A stretch of DNA of 64,000 nt, taken from the NCBI GenBank assembly GCA_000507305.1, contig DF239861.1, forward strand, positions 93,380-157,379. The letters are read 5' to 3'. The DNA is from Breviolum minutum Mf 1.05b.01. Taxonomy: Eukaryota > Sar > Dinophyceae > Suessiales > Symbiodiniaceae. Of this stretch, positions 12,234 through 25,067 are shown in pieces (the stretch's first letter is position 1; each line of letters begins with the position of its first letter). The notes beneath the pieces are model-generated. The model made no database searches and was not told the DNA's origin. It was given only the letters and a program-made list of their open reading frames with translations. Position numbers and translations under genes: made by a program.

Positions 12234-14011
12234 CCATCAAGGGTGAGCTCACCGACAAGAAGAATCAACAGTCCCAGGAGGGTTTCAAGAGAGGGCCAGG
12301 TGTTCCTAACAAAAACCGTCAAAGAAATCTGTTTCTCCGATTGAGTTAAATTGATAGTGCCTTCTGCGCTCTGTTATTCGTATGTATTTATTCTTTGGTG
12401 TTTGTCGAGAAGAAGAAGAAGAGGAAGAAGAAGAAGCAAGTGATTTTGATGATAGAGATTTGCTATGCCCAACTTGCAGGAATACAAGCTAAAGAAATGG
12501 CGCTTCGAAGGCAGAATGCTGGATTTTATGCGGAACCCCACAATGCTTGGGTGATCACAAAAAAGGGTTGGAAGTAGTTGGACACCATTCAAGAAACTGG
12601 CATAGTGGCATAGGTATAGAGATGTTGTCAATACTACATACAAGTTTCCTCTTGGTGTGACCTCTATCAGAGGAAGCAATCGAATGCTTAGACACAACAG
12701 CACATGCGGGCATGCACAATCTGAACTAGGTCTTTCGCTTGCTTTTTTTGAGCATGCCAGGTTTGGACGATAAGGCTGAAGATTGGCTCGACAAGAACAA
12801 GGCGAAGCAGCGAAAGCATATGTGCCGCGCTCAGACAACTCTCTGACAAGAGAAATGCAGAAGCTGTCACCAAAGTCCAGACTTACAGCAACTTTGTGCC
12901 ATCTGCCTTTCCTGTGCCGACTTTTGGCAGGATATGTGCATGTTACGTTACAGTGGCACTGCCAAGCAACACTATATAAACATCAACGATAAACAACTTG
13001 TAGTGGCTGAGATGGAAAGGTTGAAGAATTTCTTCATGAACACGTATAATATCATGATATGATGGATCAACTCCGAGGACCATTTCGTTCAAAGTGGCAC
13101 ATGGTGTTGGAAGCAAACTTCTGAATTCAATCGACATCCCCTCCAGATACTGGAGAGAAACTTAGTGCGAAAGCCGGTGGCACGAACTTCCCTTTTAACC
13201 CTTCCATTTACGAACTTTAAACCTTACTTCACTTTTGGAAGTTGCTAATGTTGCTAGCCATGAACTGCAGCCGCTGCAGCCTCATCCTTGACAACGGTGA
13301 ATACGACTGGCATCTGCACAGCTCCAGGTACAAGACTGGCGACTTCCCAGATCCATATCCACTTCCATCGCCTGAGGAACTTTTCACAAGCTGTGCTGAA
13401 CATGCTTGACAAAAACTATCCTATCAAAAGCTGTATGCAATGTATGCATATGTATGCAACATACATGCAACATGCATTTGGTGTCTGCAATTACATGCAA
13501 TTTATTATATATATGTAATGAATGATGAAGCGGTTCTTTCTTCTCGCTGCGTCATCAAGCTGATACTTCTGTTGTATAGGAGCTTTGGGCCAAGATGGAT
13601 CTGCTTGAACCTCAGCTCGTGCAGAAGTTTCTTAGCACATACGTTTCCTGCTTGAACCGGCCCAAGGATAGACCATTTGCATAGATGTACATAGATTTGC
13701 TATCTGCCTTGAGATAGAACATGCAAAAAACATCAAAACACAGCAAATAATATTGAAGAATCCATAAACCTCAACTGTAGCTGGTACATACTTGGGAACC
13801 TGTCTGAGCTGCTGGTATTTGAATTGCAGAGCACATGTTTGTTTGCTATCGAGATTATATAGTGCACATGTTGTAATGTCGTCACGATAGTTCTGATCAA
13901 ACTGTGGCCATTTCGATAGATCCTTTCATATCAAGCTTGCAATTGATGCAATTGGCAATCCTGAAGATTGCTCGAACCTCCAAGAGGAACTCTATGAGTT
14001 CGTGCAGTTGC
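12234..14011 (+). CDS. Candidate exons of an unknown protein just upstream of the acyltransferase
   Basis: Plus-strand exons with matching phases can be read: 12241-12300 (GELTDKKNQQSQEGF), 12754-12825 (LDDKAEDWLDKNKAKQRKHM), 12851-12923 (SNFVPSAFPVPTF), about 13156-13190 (DTGEKLSAKAGG), 13282-13408 (LILDNGEYDWHLHSSRYKTG and EELFTS), 13579-13639 (ELWAKMDLLEPQLVQKFLST) and about 13918-14010 (KLAIDAIGNPED and NLQEELYEFVQ). The VPTF|DTGEK and GGT|LILDN joins need GC and GA donors. No family was recognised. The last exon ends less than 100 bases before the first acyltransferase exon, so the two could be one polypeptide. No start codon was fixed. Confidence 0.4.
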
Positions 14012-14084
14012 AATTTATCACATTTCATCACATCAGTTTCATAACTCAACCTTCTACAAGACCCACAATGTCCCGAATTTACAG

Positions 14085-17000
14085 CTGTTTTCGAGGCCAC
14101 GGTCAACGATCCCTCGACCTCCAGCGAAGAGCAAGCCACCTCTGCCAGTAGCCATGCTTTTCCCTGGACAGGTGCCCAACGAGTCAATTAGGGTGAAAGA
14201 TGGTGAAAGATCAAGCATTCATCCTGCCTCAATGCACCCAAAAGCTTTCTTTCCCTTGTTGGTCATGGACGGCCTGAATGCGGTGGCAGGGATCACAGTA
14301 CAAGGGCATGCTGCAGAACTGCCTGGAGATTCCAGCAGTCGAAAAGATGACCGGCTCTCAGCCTTGCCCATTGCTGCAGACCTTGACTGCCTGGGCTACC
14401 CTTGTTTTTCTGGATGGGTTGAGATTGAAGTGATATTAATATTTCAAGATCATTGTTGACCTGAAACGTTTGGAAACCATTTTTGACTCACGTAATCTTC
14501 CATGAAAATTCTAATTCTCCATCAGCTGTTTTGAGAAGTTTTGAGGTTGGAGAAGGCGGAGCAGATTCTTGGTTGGAGTGCAAAACAACTCTGCTTGGAG
14601 GGTCCCGAAGAACGTTTGAGCGAGACCAAGTACTGCCAGCCCATTATGTTCCCTGTCCACAGGAAAAGTGGGAAGTCGGAAACTGGAAAGATGCCGTAAC
14701 CGTAAGGAAGTGGCAGGGATCTTGAGTGGAGATGGACTTGTATAGTAAACATATAGTTTTTAAATACTGTAGATTTATACAGTATACGTATATATATATA
14801 TACATAGATATTGGATATGAGCGATCGGCAAAAAGGTTCAACTCTTCGTCTTCTTGTGGGATGGACTTTCTACTCATAATTTGATCAAAGCCTTGTAAAG
14901 CGAAGCCGGAACACCAAAAGCGAAGCCTCCAACGATAGTCCACTTTCAGGCCTTTTCATTTTGCCGATCCCTCATATCCAGTATCTTCTTCTGTCGCCGG
15001 CTCTGCAGTTGTGTTTACTTCTCCAAGGTTTATTGCTGGCATGGCAGGGGTTGAGCTCATGAAGCAAACGATGCTCGGTTGCCATAAGCCTCAAGAAGCA
15101 GCGAAGAGTGGGGAGTCCGGGCAGTCGGAAAATTTGAACACAACACATCTAGACAGATTGCATAGACACTTCCTTTTCAAGTGAAGGGTCACTCAAAGAG
15201 CACATTGTTTTTGTATTCGTCTTTGTCTTCGTCGTCTTTGTTGTCGTCTTTCTCTTTGCCTTCGTCGTCGTCGTCGGCGGCATCGTGGTGGTGGTTGTTG
15301 TTGTTGTTGTTGTTGTTGTTGTGCTCACCAGGACACAACCTCTGGGTGCTCACAGAAAATACTGAAAAGAACTAAAACCCAAAAGCCCTAAAGATCCCTG
15401 AAGCGTAAATCATGGTTGAATGATCTTAATTGTCATTTTTAGATGTGGAAGTTGCGTATAGAAAATGGACATGAAGCACCTAACACGAAAACCGTTTGTC
15501 TCTCTCCGAGCTACAAAGGAAGCGTGAGATGGTAGAGCGTGTGCAGGCAGTGCGGTGATGTACGGAATGGCGGAATTTTGCGAGAATGGCACCAATTTCA
15601 ATTCGCAAAATCCGTTGTTTTCAATCACGAATCAAGGGCATATTGCATATGTACCAAGTACAACAAACATGCAGAACTAATCTTGATTCAGTGTTCTTAG
15701 GCAGAAGCCTGCATTTGACCACACTTTGTAGACAGCTTTGGCTGGGCACAAACAAACATCAGTTTGTGACAGGCCGTGGCTGGGTTGAGTCTTGGTGAAT
15801 ACACGGCGCTATGCGGCGGGCTTGGAATGGCTGCTCTGGGGGAGCCCAAAGAGACATTGTAAGAAGATAGTGACAAGCATCAGCATCAGAGCCAGTGTAA
15901 GGTGTGTTTTGTGTTTCCATTTGAAGGTTGGATTTTCCATTGAGATACTGTAGCATTTATTTTTGAAGAGAGATCTCCTGACGCTGCAATGGTGCAGATA
16001 GTTGATTGAGGTGCTGCTGGTGTGTTGGAATTCGAGGATGGCACCTTGCTTGAAGCTTCTACAGAGGGTTATATCAGAGATGGGTTGCTTCAATGGCCTG
16101 AGGTGTCTTATACTGCCTTTACATGCTTTCTTGGCTTCACAGTCTTTTTTGTGTCTATTGTCTACTTGAATTACTTGCTTATCCGATGACTGCAGGTCAT
16201 GGACATTTCACATGGCGGATAGCACATTTTGACCGAATTATTTTCAAGGTCCGTGTGCTTTTCGATTGTCCAGTCGAAGCTGTATAAAGTCCTACGGCCT
16301 GTCCACATAAAATGATAATTATAGAGCTTTTAGATGTATATAGTCCTACGTACGTATACATCTAATATGTGTACGTAAATATATATATATATACACAATA
16401 TATATATATATATATTATATATATATATATATTTGTACACACATAGAGAGATTGCTTGTCGAGGCGTGCAGGTGTAGCATGAGGGTCAAAATGAAGTTGG
16501 GTTTTTGGTTGGAAGATATTCGAAGAGTTTATGGAAATTTCGGTTGTCGTAGAAAGCAATGAAACGAGTCCTCTGAGGCTTGACTTTGGTGAAACTGCGG
16601 GCAGAGGCTATGCAAAAAGCCACAGATATGTGTCAGTCCGGACACCAAGAGGGAGGTTCTTAAAAACTAAGGGTGGTAGCGGTGTCTCATTTGTAGTGCT
16701 CTGCACTGAAATCCCCAAGCCATGCCGTAGTCTTAAACACCTAAAGGATCCTAAAGGTGTTGGTTTTTTACGTAGGTACTTGTTTGTGCTAAACCCCAAA
16801 ACTTACCCGGCCCTAAATCAAAAACATAGTATAATTGTTGGTATGGTATGGCGTTTACCTTGGAAGATAGGTCATTATGGGGGTGGGGAAAGCGAAGGCG
16901 CCAGTCGGTACAAATACCCAACATGACGACAATCCAAAAATACAAAAAACGTCAGCATTTATATTGCTGTCGGAATCTTTCTCTTCGCAATATGGTCACA

Positions 17001-20000
17001 AATTCACACAGTATCATACAGTGCTTTTTGTATTAGAATCAAGGATTACTTTGCTGGAATTGATTTATATGTTTTTATAGTTTTTCAATACAACGGTCTT
17101 GTTTCTCATGCGGACCAAGTTTCTTGTCCTATGTTCCTTCCATTTCCCATGCTTGCCATATTCCTTCATATGCATGAAGGAGCCTGGCCGTAACAGTACT
17201 AATTCGCGACTAGAAGTGAGTATCAGAGGTGCTGTACTAAGTCGTTTTCCCCTCAACGAGGTGCTGTACTAAGTTACTAAGCATTACTAAGCAACGACCC
17301 AGGCAGTCCATGTGCTCTGTGGCTGGTCTGGATCGGATCACGGTGGACAAGTTGTGTCGGGATCTCAGCCTGTTTGCATTTGATCCTTGCCAGTGTAACT
17401 TTTGCTTTTAAAGTACCTGAAAGCACTGAGGTACAGTTTCCTTGCTCATTTATGCATTCCTTTCTACTGCATAACCATGTAACTTATCATATAACAGGTC
17501 ATACAATACATTGTATTCAATACATAGCAATGTAGTTAGGTGTAGTGTTATTACATAATCACTTTATAAATGCAACAACGTTGTCATGGAAAATCCCGAT
17601 GTTGGTTTGTGCTCGCAATCTGATTGGCTGCACTACACTGCGTGGGGCAAAATTTGTTGGGACCCCCAGGCCCCCAGTATCTCCCAGTCACCATTTGGCT
17701 TGAGGCAAAGAAGCCAAGGAGCTCGACACAACTTCATCCACTCCAGTCTGTCGGAACCTCAGAGACTCCATGGGATTTTGGTTGCTTGGTCAATTGGTCA
17801 CTCAATTTGTGGCTAAAAGTCACATCTACTAGTTAATCCATCGAGTCTTTGAATTAGACTACACAATGAATGGATGAAAGAAGATGCTCCCATTGTCAGA
17901 CATTGATACATGGCCTTTGATTCTTGTGATGCATGCCATGTAGTACACACTGCTCTCCGCTCAAAGTAGGGTACAATGTGCACACTCTAAGCATACAGGT
18001 AGCTTCAAGTCAAACCAACTGGAACATGCCAAGCAGCCTTAATGTCCAAAAGGCAGCATCAAATCCTCGTATTCCTGGAGGTCAGATTGCGAACGTCCTC
18101 TTCCCAGCAGGCTTTACCTGCGGTGGCACGAAGCCTGCCATTGAAAAGCTTTGCGAGCTTGCGACCAAGGCGATGGGACTGGGGTCCCGGATGCTGATAG
18201 ATGGTGGTGGTGTGAGTAAAACTAGACGTGAATGTTCACACTTCTTCACATTTCTTCACATTTGATTTGTTGGACACAAACAGGTGATTCTGGAGAGGAT
18301 GTTGGGATGTTCTGATTTTAGATCACAGTCTTGAAGCCCAAAAAGAACGTCAGGCGAGGGCTCTTCAAGCCAGGCCAATTAAGGTGCGGGAAACAGGTTG
18401 ACCATCACTTCTCAGGTCAAATTAAAGTCAGGGCCAAGGTCTTTCAAGCAATCCTAGAACAGTGAAGATGAACACTGACCAAGTATTTCCGCACATTTTG
18501 GCCCGTTGCAGTTCTACTTCCAGAGCTTTGTAAAATGGGCTCTCCATGGTGTACACATCAACATGCGGGCTTGATTTCAAACGAACATCCAGAAACCCTT
18601 GGCAAAGGCACCTGAGCTATACACCCGCTAGAAATAGGCTACATAACAACAACAATTCTGGATAGTATTGCGGTATTGGTATATACATATAGCATCATAC
18701 AGTTGGGTTCTTTTCTCAAGGGTGCCTTGATTGTTCGATTTTCCCAGTAACCATTGCAATCTATGCTTTTAATATCTGCGGATTCAAACTGGATGCTGTT
18801 CAATTCCGCTGAACTCAGCATTGCAGCATTACAATGAACACTATCCGCAGAAATGCATTTGCCAGACTGGTGGTGGTTTCCACACGCCCCTGATGGCACC
18901 CGCACAAGAGGCGGGATCAGGGGTCAAACAGTCTCACTTCCAGCAAAGACGAGGAAAGGGTTGGGGAAGCCCACCTGCTGCCCTGTTCGAACGGGTCCTA
19001 GGAGAACCCAAACAAACATCAGCGATTGCGGCCGGCCCTGTTTCGATTCTGTGCCCAGGAGCTCAGCAAAGCCATCGATGCCACGTTGCCCAAGATGAAG
19101 CCTCCAAGGCCAAGCTGAGATTTCACCTTTGGCGAGAACCAGGAGATACATTCACTGTAGAGTCATTTAGGATCATTTAGGTTTAGATACTTTATGGTGC
19201 CTGGTGCCTGTTTTTGCCCAGCATATGCCATGCGGTGCTGTTCTTTCCATGGTATTTCAATCCGAGAAGGAAGGTAGCATGCCGGAGCTGGTTCAAGCTG
19301 TCTCTGGTTTGTGGTGGTGGCATGTGCTTTGGTTGAGCTCCAACGCTGGAAATTCTGCCAGGTGTGCGATCTACTTCAATCTGACAGGAAAAAAGATGCC
19401 TGCAGGCACTTGCGCAGCATCCATTTGAAAGATGCAAAGATGGTGACATATGGTAGACTACGTTTGTATGATTTTGTATGTATATATATATATAAGGGTG
19501 TAGGATTTGGCACGATGATTTCGGCATCCGCAAGGCCAAAAGAGTCTTGCGTTTTGGTTTGCTTACTAATGAACGGTCAGGTTCAAAGCCTGCAGAGTTT
19601 GTGGATTACATGAAGAAGTCAGAATGCTCAGAGTTCTGAAACGCACGTCGTGTTGTTTTCATGTTTTTTTGGTTAGGGTTCGCCCTGGGTGTGATTTTAT
19701 CCCTTATCATCAAGTTGCTTGAGTGTGGAGAGCACATCTGACACCGTTGATGTTTGGCCCCGAATGTTTGCGGTCCGAGGCAACTGACGGGGGAAGTCTT
19801 GTGGGAACAGACGGTGCGGCAGATGGTCTTTGATGGGGTCGTGGCCCAAGACCCAAATAGCATGTTGCACTCATGCTGCTGCTATATGGTGATGGATTGT
19901 CAGAGAGCGGCTACAGCGGTGTAGTTGGAAAGGATTGTATCCTCGTCATCAGCATTGCTGCTCATCCTACATTAGTCCTAGATAGTTCTAGGTTTGTGAG

Positions 20001-20008
20001 ACCATCAA

Positions 20009-20054
<46 letters not shown>

Positions 20055-20465
20055 AGATTGACTTCAGCATGTGGTCATCGTGAATGAAACATGGATTCAG
20101 CGTACATTCATTTACTCGACATGATCCAGCCGCCAAGATCGCATCATGCATTAGTGATCATTAGCGTGTGTGAGTTTGAGTCATAGATGAATATGACGTA
20201 CACCTTCAACATTATTGAATGATTATGTCCATATTTATATAATATGTATACATACAGTTATACATAATCTATATATTATAGTATTGTTATATGATTATGA
20301 TCTATATATCTACATGTGCAATCTTTTTAAACACACTTTTAGTCGTAGCTCATAGCTCATCAGATTTCATCAATCACTAAGGTGAAGGACTTCTATGAGG
20401 TTGGCCCATTGAAGCAGCTGAAGTCGATGATTAAGAGGACGGAAACGTGGGGAAAATCGTCTTGA
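14085..20465 (+). CDS. Malonyl-CoA:acyl-carrier-protein acyltransferase, 15 exons
   Basis: The enzyme moves malonyl from CoA to acyl carrier protein for type II fatty-acid synthesis; in algae this is normally in the plastid. Exons read: 14085-14171, 14290-14348, 14546-14647, 15028-15097, 15773-15812, 16011-16040, 16578-16629, 17303-17360, 18053-18199, 18866-18910, 19059-19108, 19362-19405, 19581-19617, 19780-19837 and 20382-20465. Every join keeps the frame, giving about 320 residues. FabD-family motifs appear in order: PVAMLFPGQ|GSQ, LEGPEERLSETKYCQP, the nucleophile elbow AGLSLGEYTALC (Ser; GLSLGE in place of bacterial GHSLGE), KLRAEAMQKA, SVAGLD, GGQIANVLFPAGF, the catalytic His in GFHTPLMAPAQE, YFNLTGKKMPAG, VLWEQTVRQM and DFYEVGPLKQLKSMIKR, then TGA. 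All but one acceptor are AG|G. Donors are GT, GC (exons 4, 5, 6, 10, 11, 12) or GA (exon 2, probably 8 and 9). The ends of exons 8 and 9 are ambiguous: a GTGAGT at 18212 would add four residues. The N-terminal targeting region was not identified. Confidence 0.9.
15210..15325 (+). repeat. Low-complexity TTC/GTC/GTT triplet tract in an intron
   Basis: Runs of TCTTCGTCG-like triplets pass into nine or so GTT repeats at about 15291-15322. The tract lies inside the intron between acyltransferase exons 4 and 5. Confidence 0.7.
16374..16432. repeat. (TA)n microsatellite in an intron
   Basis: An almost pure TA run, interrupted by CACA, within the intron between acyltransferase exons 6 and 7. Further TA runs lie at about 14783-14803 and 20008-20051 in other introns of the same gene. 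Confidence 0.8.
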
Positions 20466-22767
20466 GGTCTGGTAGGGGAACAAATACTGGACATGTTCCC
20501 CCAAAAAATATGTCTACCGTACTGGGCACAATACGGTTTGATCAGTTTTGGTTGGCTTTTGAATCTTTCGAGTCTAGAGAACAATATTGACCTCTGGCAT
20601 TTTGTCACTCATGATTGAATGTAATCACATGTGTGGCAAATGGGCAAAATGGCCTGTCATGAGACACCTCCAGCATTCGCGACAGGATAGATCAAGATGC
20701 CTTCAAGCGGACTGAAAACATTCCCGTCTGAGTGCAGGATAATCACACATCTTCCACTCTTAGCACTAGGCATTCCAGAAACCTGGCTCTATCGTGACAA
20801 AACAGTCAACCGAGACGCAAAAGCAGGGGCAAACCATGGAACACGATACCTGCATCAAGCAATTCACTCTTCCAAGCCGCAGCTCATAGATTCTTGTTTG
20901 GTCTAAAGGCTTGTAGATGCGGACGTCGGATGGCCTTCATGGTAGAAAACAGAAGAGAGCTGTGTACTGGACCATTCATAGCAGGTGCTCAAAGACAAAG
21001 TAATGCTTCCAAGAACGGCATATTGTTAATGATTGTCATACTGTCAGCATGGTTACGGGTCAATGCGTGCGAGTGGTTTGCTGCAATTATATATAGATAG
21101 TATTAGTATTAGATAGTACTATACTGGTTTTGAGCCCTCTTCGCACTGAAAAAGACAGAGTACAGAGAGGTTGAGGCCCTCGTTGCACTGCTTTGATGTT
21201 CTCCTGTCACCAGAGTGGTCAGAGTTTGGTAGCACCGTCCATTGCCGCAGCTTTTCTTCTCAAATGGGCGACTACCCTAATCCAAAGTACAGAAATCATG
21301 ACAACACGGAACGGGGAGACACTCATTTCTTTTGGACGTTTGGACCTTTCGATGCAGACAGCTTTTAGACATAAGAGTCAGAAAGAAAACAGCGAATAAA
21401 AAGAACCTTTGAAGTGTGTGGAGTCATCGCCTTCATTTCTTAGGACTTGGCATTTGCCTATTTCTCACCTTTGGCATGCTTGAGCCCAGCCTAGACTCTT
21501 GCTGGCTGGTGTCCAGACCGCTCACAGCGCATCCCATCCAGCGGTCTGGCAGAGGACACAAGTCCCAAGCGACTTCACCGCTGTCACTGGTGACGCCTGC
21601 GACCATCTTGGCATCCCTGGTGGGGGCCAAAGCGGTGAAGTTTCGTCGAAAGCTCGCGCGTTGCGAGCGAACCAGCCTCAGAAGTCGCTCGAATTCAACC
21701 TAAAAAACTCAAAAGCTGTCTCCAAGTCTAAGAAGTGGATTCTGTAACTTCAAATGAGTCTTTCAATGATTTTCAATGTTTACTCATTTTCAGGAAGCCT
21801 GAAGCAAGCATCCTTGAGACCATTTATACAAAGATTGCAGGTCCCTAATTGACCATGAAGCAACACGACAAAGTCGGTCAACGGTCAGCCTTTTGAATCT
21901 TTCTCTACTGTACTGTAGCACTGCGTAACCCTCCTCGGCAGACCAATCATGCACTGCTGAATGGGAGATGTATATTTGACTCAAAGAGTTCCGATTCCCA
22001 GGTTTTCCATGGCCGTTCAACAACCTCAAGGGGGGCGAAGAATTATCCGCTTCACGCTGGTGGCGTAATCATCCGCGTGCCGGTGACATCCTCATTGGTT
22101 GGGCGACTTGGATAAATGATCATCGTTTTTGGTGGACACCAGCTATTGAGCTTCGGCCTGTTGGGGGGAACAATTTCGGTAATTTCACTTTTTGATCTTG
22201 GAACACTTTGCAACCAGCAAGGAGCATTGTTCTGCATAAAGTCAAATTGTATAAATCCAGCGAGTAGCCGGGGCTTGAGCGTCAGGTGATGCATCCTGGT
22301 CTGACGAAAGGAAACAAGCTCGATTTGGAAGTGGACTTCAGCACGAGTAGAGGCGAGCGTGGGAAATTGTGCGTGTTCGAACTTGTGGCAAAAATTGTAG
22401 ACTTGAGCTGGACAAATTGATAAAAAAATCTGAGCCAACTTTCTTTTGAAGGCTATGCAAAATTGTTGTATTTTGGACAAATTGGACCTGGCCGAGGTGG
22501 AGTTTGGCGTTCCAGAGCCTTGGCCTTTCAAGGCAAGTTCAACTCCATGGTGGAGGAGTCCTGAAGCATGCCAACAGTTCTGTGTGACCGAAACAGTGAG
22601 GTCCAGGAGGATCAATCTTTGAGTGGGCGACTACTTGTAAGTTAGTGTGCTATTCCCAAGGTCAGTCAGACTCTAACATTTATATAGCTTGCTATCATTT
22701 GATGGATGCTGGACGATATTGCTAGCTGTCCAATTCCCAGAGCTTCGGACGAGGGGCGCCAGCGCAG
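20466..22767. other. No confident gene; weak plus-strand exon candidates
   Basis: Possible plus-strand exons occur near 21235-21390 (for example SLVAPSIAAAFLLKW) and 21540-21700, but two frames are open in each and neither could be tied to neighbours by phase. A 187-codon open frame on the minus strand (22052-22615) has no recognisable features and was not accepted. The plus-strand candidates may belong to the gene ending at 22896. Confidence 0.3.
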
Positions 22768-22896
22768 GATTCCAAACTAACGCTGCAAGACGACATGACT
22801 GTCTTGATGGGTCGCATGGAACACGAGACATCACTTGGAATTGAAGGCGGTGTGACTATTACTACGGGTCGTCGGGTGAAGCACATTGCTTTGTGA
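22768..22896 (+). CDS. C-terminal exon of an unknown protein
   Basis: After an AG|G acceptor (GCGCAG|GAT) a 42-codon frame runs to TGA at 22894-22896 with balanced, protein-like composition (LTLQDDMTVLMGRMEHETSL, GGVTITTGRRVKHIAL). No family was recognised. It would be the last exon of a plus-strand gene whose earlier exons lie in 20.5-22.7 kb. The other frames over this stretch are less protein-like. Confidence 0.45.
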   Translation, partial: DSKLTLQDDMTVLMGRMEHETSLGIEGGVTITTGRRVKHIAL

Positions 22897-23569
22897 CAGT
22901 ACTTGTAGAAGCCTTTCGACATTTGAAATTCCTTCTTTTTTTGATATTACCAACACAGATTGATACACACACACAATGATGCCCATTACTGCACCTACAC
23001 TTGTTGCCATGGAGTTAGGGTTTTTTCATAGCTTACATTGATGCGATGCTATAGTACGGTGTGATTAAGTTCTGCCCTGGAAATGAAATGCGGATGTGGC
23101 TCAAATGTCTGGACCATGTTGGACCCCCAATGAACTACAGACTATAGATGACGATAGACCATATGTACAGATGTTGTATGATCAATTTTGCCGTCCCATT
23201 GGCATCCGAAGTTTGAGTCATAGCACTGATGTCAGGTTCGGTCATCCATGAAGGAGCCACCGGGGGCAGATTCATCCTTCAACCCTTGCCAGAGTGCTAC
23301 AGGGAATCCTGGCTGAAGAACATTTAGGTGTTGCTTTCAAGTGGTTTCTTCTGTCTCTTGTCTTCACCTCATTTTGTGTACTTGTAGGGCAAGAGTTCTC
23401 ATTTGATGAACCTTTTCAAAGATAGGTCAGGTCTGTTTTGAAGCCGCAATGCACCTCCTACTCAGTACCTGCTCAGTCACGAAAGACATTACATAGCCAT
23501 ATGAAAAATACTTCATATACTGTCTGCAATGTTATCTAATCACCACCTGTCCCGGATATGTATGCCTAG

Positions 23570-24703
23570 GAGTGGTGGGCTCAAGTGAAAGGAAAGCTGA
23601 GCCCCGAAGAACCTCCTGGTTTAATCGTCCTCAGTGACGATGGCTCTTTTGAGGGTGATTCTTCTGAGGACCTTTACTTGGTCACTTGGAGAGGGGCTAG
23701 GAAGTGAACTTGGAATGCTTTTGTGGATATCATCGCAGTGTGCTGCCAAGCTCACCTTCACAGGGGATGCATTTCCAGGTCAAGATTTTGAGTCCACTCT
23801 TCAACGGTCACAGAGTATCAGAGCCAAGTTTCAATGTAAGATGGTCATGTTATGGTCACAGATGTGTTTATTGATCTTTGGACAGCACTTGCCACAATCT
23901 GGCTATGTATGGCTCAACTTGTATGGACCTCCCATAAGGTCCCCAATTTTGGGCCGGAGCTTTCTGATATCTAGAACTTGCAATTCGTGGCACCAAAGCT
24001 AAGAGCTACAACGGAATTTGAGCGTCCTTTATTGGGTGTTCCATTCCGACATCTTTTCTGGCAATTTTGTCAGTCATTTTTGCATGTACGTTCCCCTTTC
24101 ACAAGATTTGAAATTGAGTGATGGGCATGCAGCATTCACCTTGAACATGGAGGCTTCTACGACAAATCTTGTTTGGAGTGAACTGCATGTTATTTTTCAA
24201 ATGTGTCAGACCAACGCGAGGACTCCAGCGACTATCCTGATATCACCTCCCCAGAGCAACTACGGAAGTTTCTGCTGCGTAAGATCACCGGGAACCCACC
24301 AAGGTGACACGTCGTGCAGCTGAACGCGTGTTTGATATTGTAAGAGAGATTGTTGCACTGGGATACCCTTCCCCGAAACAAAACACAGTAACATGTGCAA
24401 ACTTCAACGAACATTTTCCATTTTTGTGCTGACTGATTCTCCAATATCCATGTTTGCCCAAGGGTATGTGAACCAGCTATTTCGATCTATTTGTCCAACG
24501 CCAGGCGATCAAACAGTGGGAACAAAAAGAGCAGACGACAAGATATCCTCGGGAAGTTCACGTTGCGCCCTGACGAGGTGAAAGCATATTTGGCCCCTTG
24601 GTTGGTTCATGCACCACGGGGGCGACTTGCACACCTGTGTGGAAGAGAGTCGGTACAAGTGGCAGATTTCCTGTATGACCAAAACAGACGCATAAAGGTG
24701 TAG
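23570..24703 (+). CDS. Candidate exons of an unknown protein
   Basis: Three plus-strand segments look coding. 23570-23707, after TAG|GAG, gives EWWAQVKGKLSPEEPPGLIV followed by an acidic SDDGSFEGDSSED. 24210-24303, between AG and GTGACA, gives DYPDITSPEQLRKFLLRKI. About 24516-24703 gives LGKFTLRPDEVKAYLAPWLV and GRESVQVADFLYDQNRR, ending at TAG or at a GTGTAG donor. Directly after the second segment another frame is protein-like (TKVTRRAAERVFDIVREIV), so a one-base indel or a missed splice is possible. The family was not recognised. The retroelement begins 270 bases downstream. Confidence 0.45.
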
Positions 24704-24971
24704 GAAGATTGGGAATATTTGGGAATATGGCTTATAAAGGGAAGACACAGTTGCTCAGGTGGCAGATGATCCTCGCTTGTAGCGTTGTTAGCATTCTAGC
24801 CGGAGGAAAAGGTCTCATTTGGATGTAGAGTTAACTCAGGACCGCTATGTCATTTGTCAAGATGCAGCGAAAGAGATGCTGGCAGTGGCCATTTGTGATC
24901 ACTACAATCGAGCCAAGGAGAGATCGGGCCAAGTTGCAATACACATTATATATATGTATATATATATATAT

Positions 24972-25047
24972 ATGTGAAGACAAGTGCAGTGAAGCATGAT
25001 CGAAACTTGGCATTCATGTCTGAAACCGAAGTTGGGGTCAAAAGATA
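24972..25047 (+). repeat. Split direct repeat A1 (left end)
   Basis: 76 bases starting ATGTGAAGACAAG and ending GTCAAAAGATA, identical to A2 at 31786-31861. The base before it differs between copies (T versus C), as does the base after (G versus C), so the borders are sharp. The recombinase ATG lies 20 bases downstream. Confidence 0.95.
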
Positions 25048-25067
25048 GGTTCTAGGCCGGGGGTCCG

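Noticed and set aside
13430-13520. TGCAT/ATGCAA-rich repeats that could suggest a CRISPR-like or satellite array
   Set aside because: There are no regular spacers or fixed repeat length; it is a short low-complexity run in an intron-like stretch.
14154-14459. 101-codon plus-strand frame starting MLFPGQVPNES
   Set aside because: It starts in the first acyltransferase exon and then reads through the intron; the FabD motif requires a splice right after PGQ.
22052-22615. 187-codon minus-strand frame
   Set aside because: No motif, no splice context, ordinary-looking composition, and it lies within a plus-strand gene array. A frame this long can occur by chance in 64 kb.
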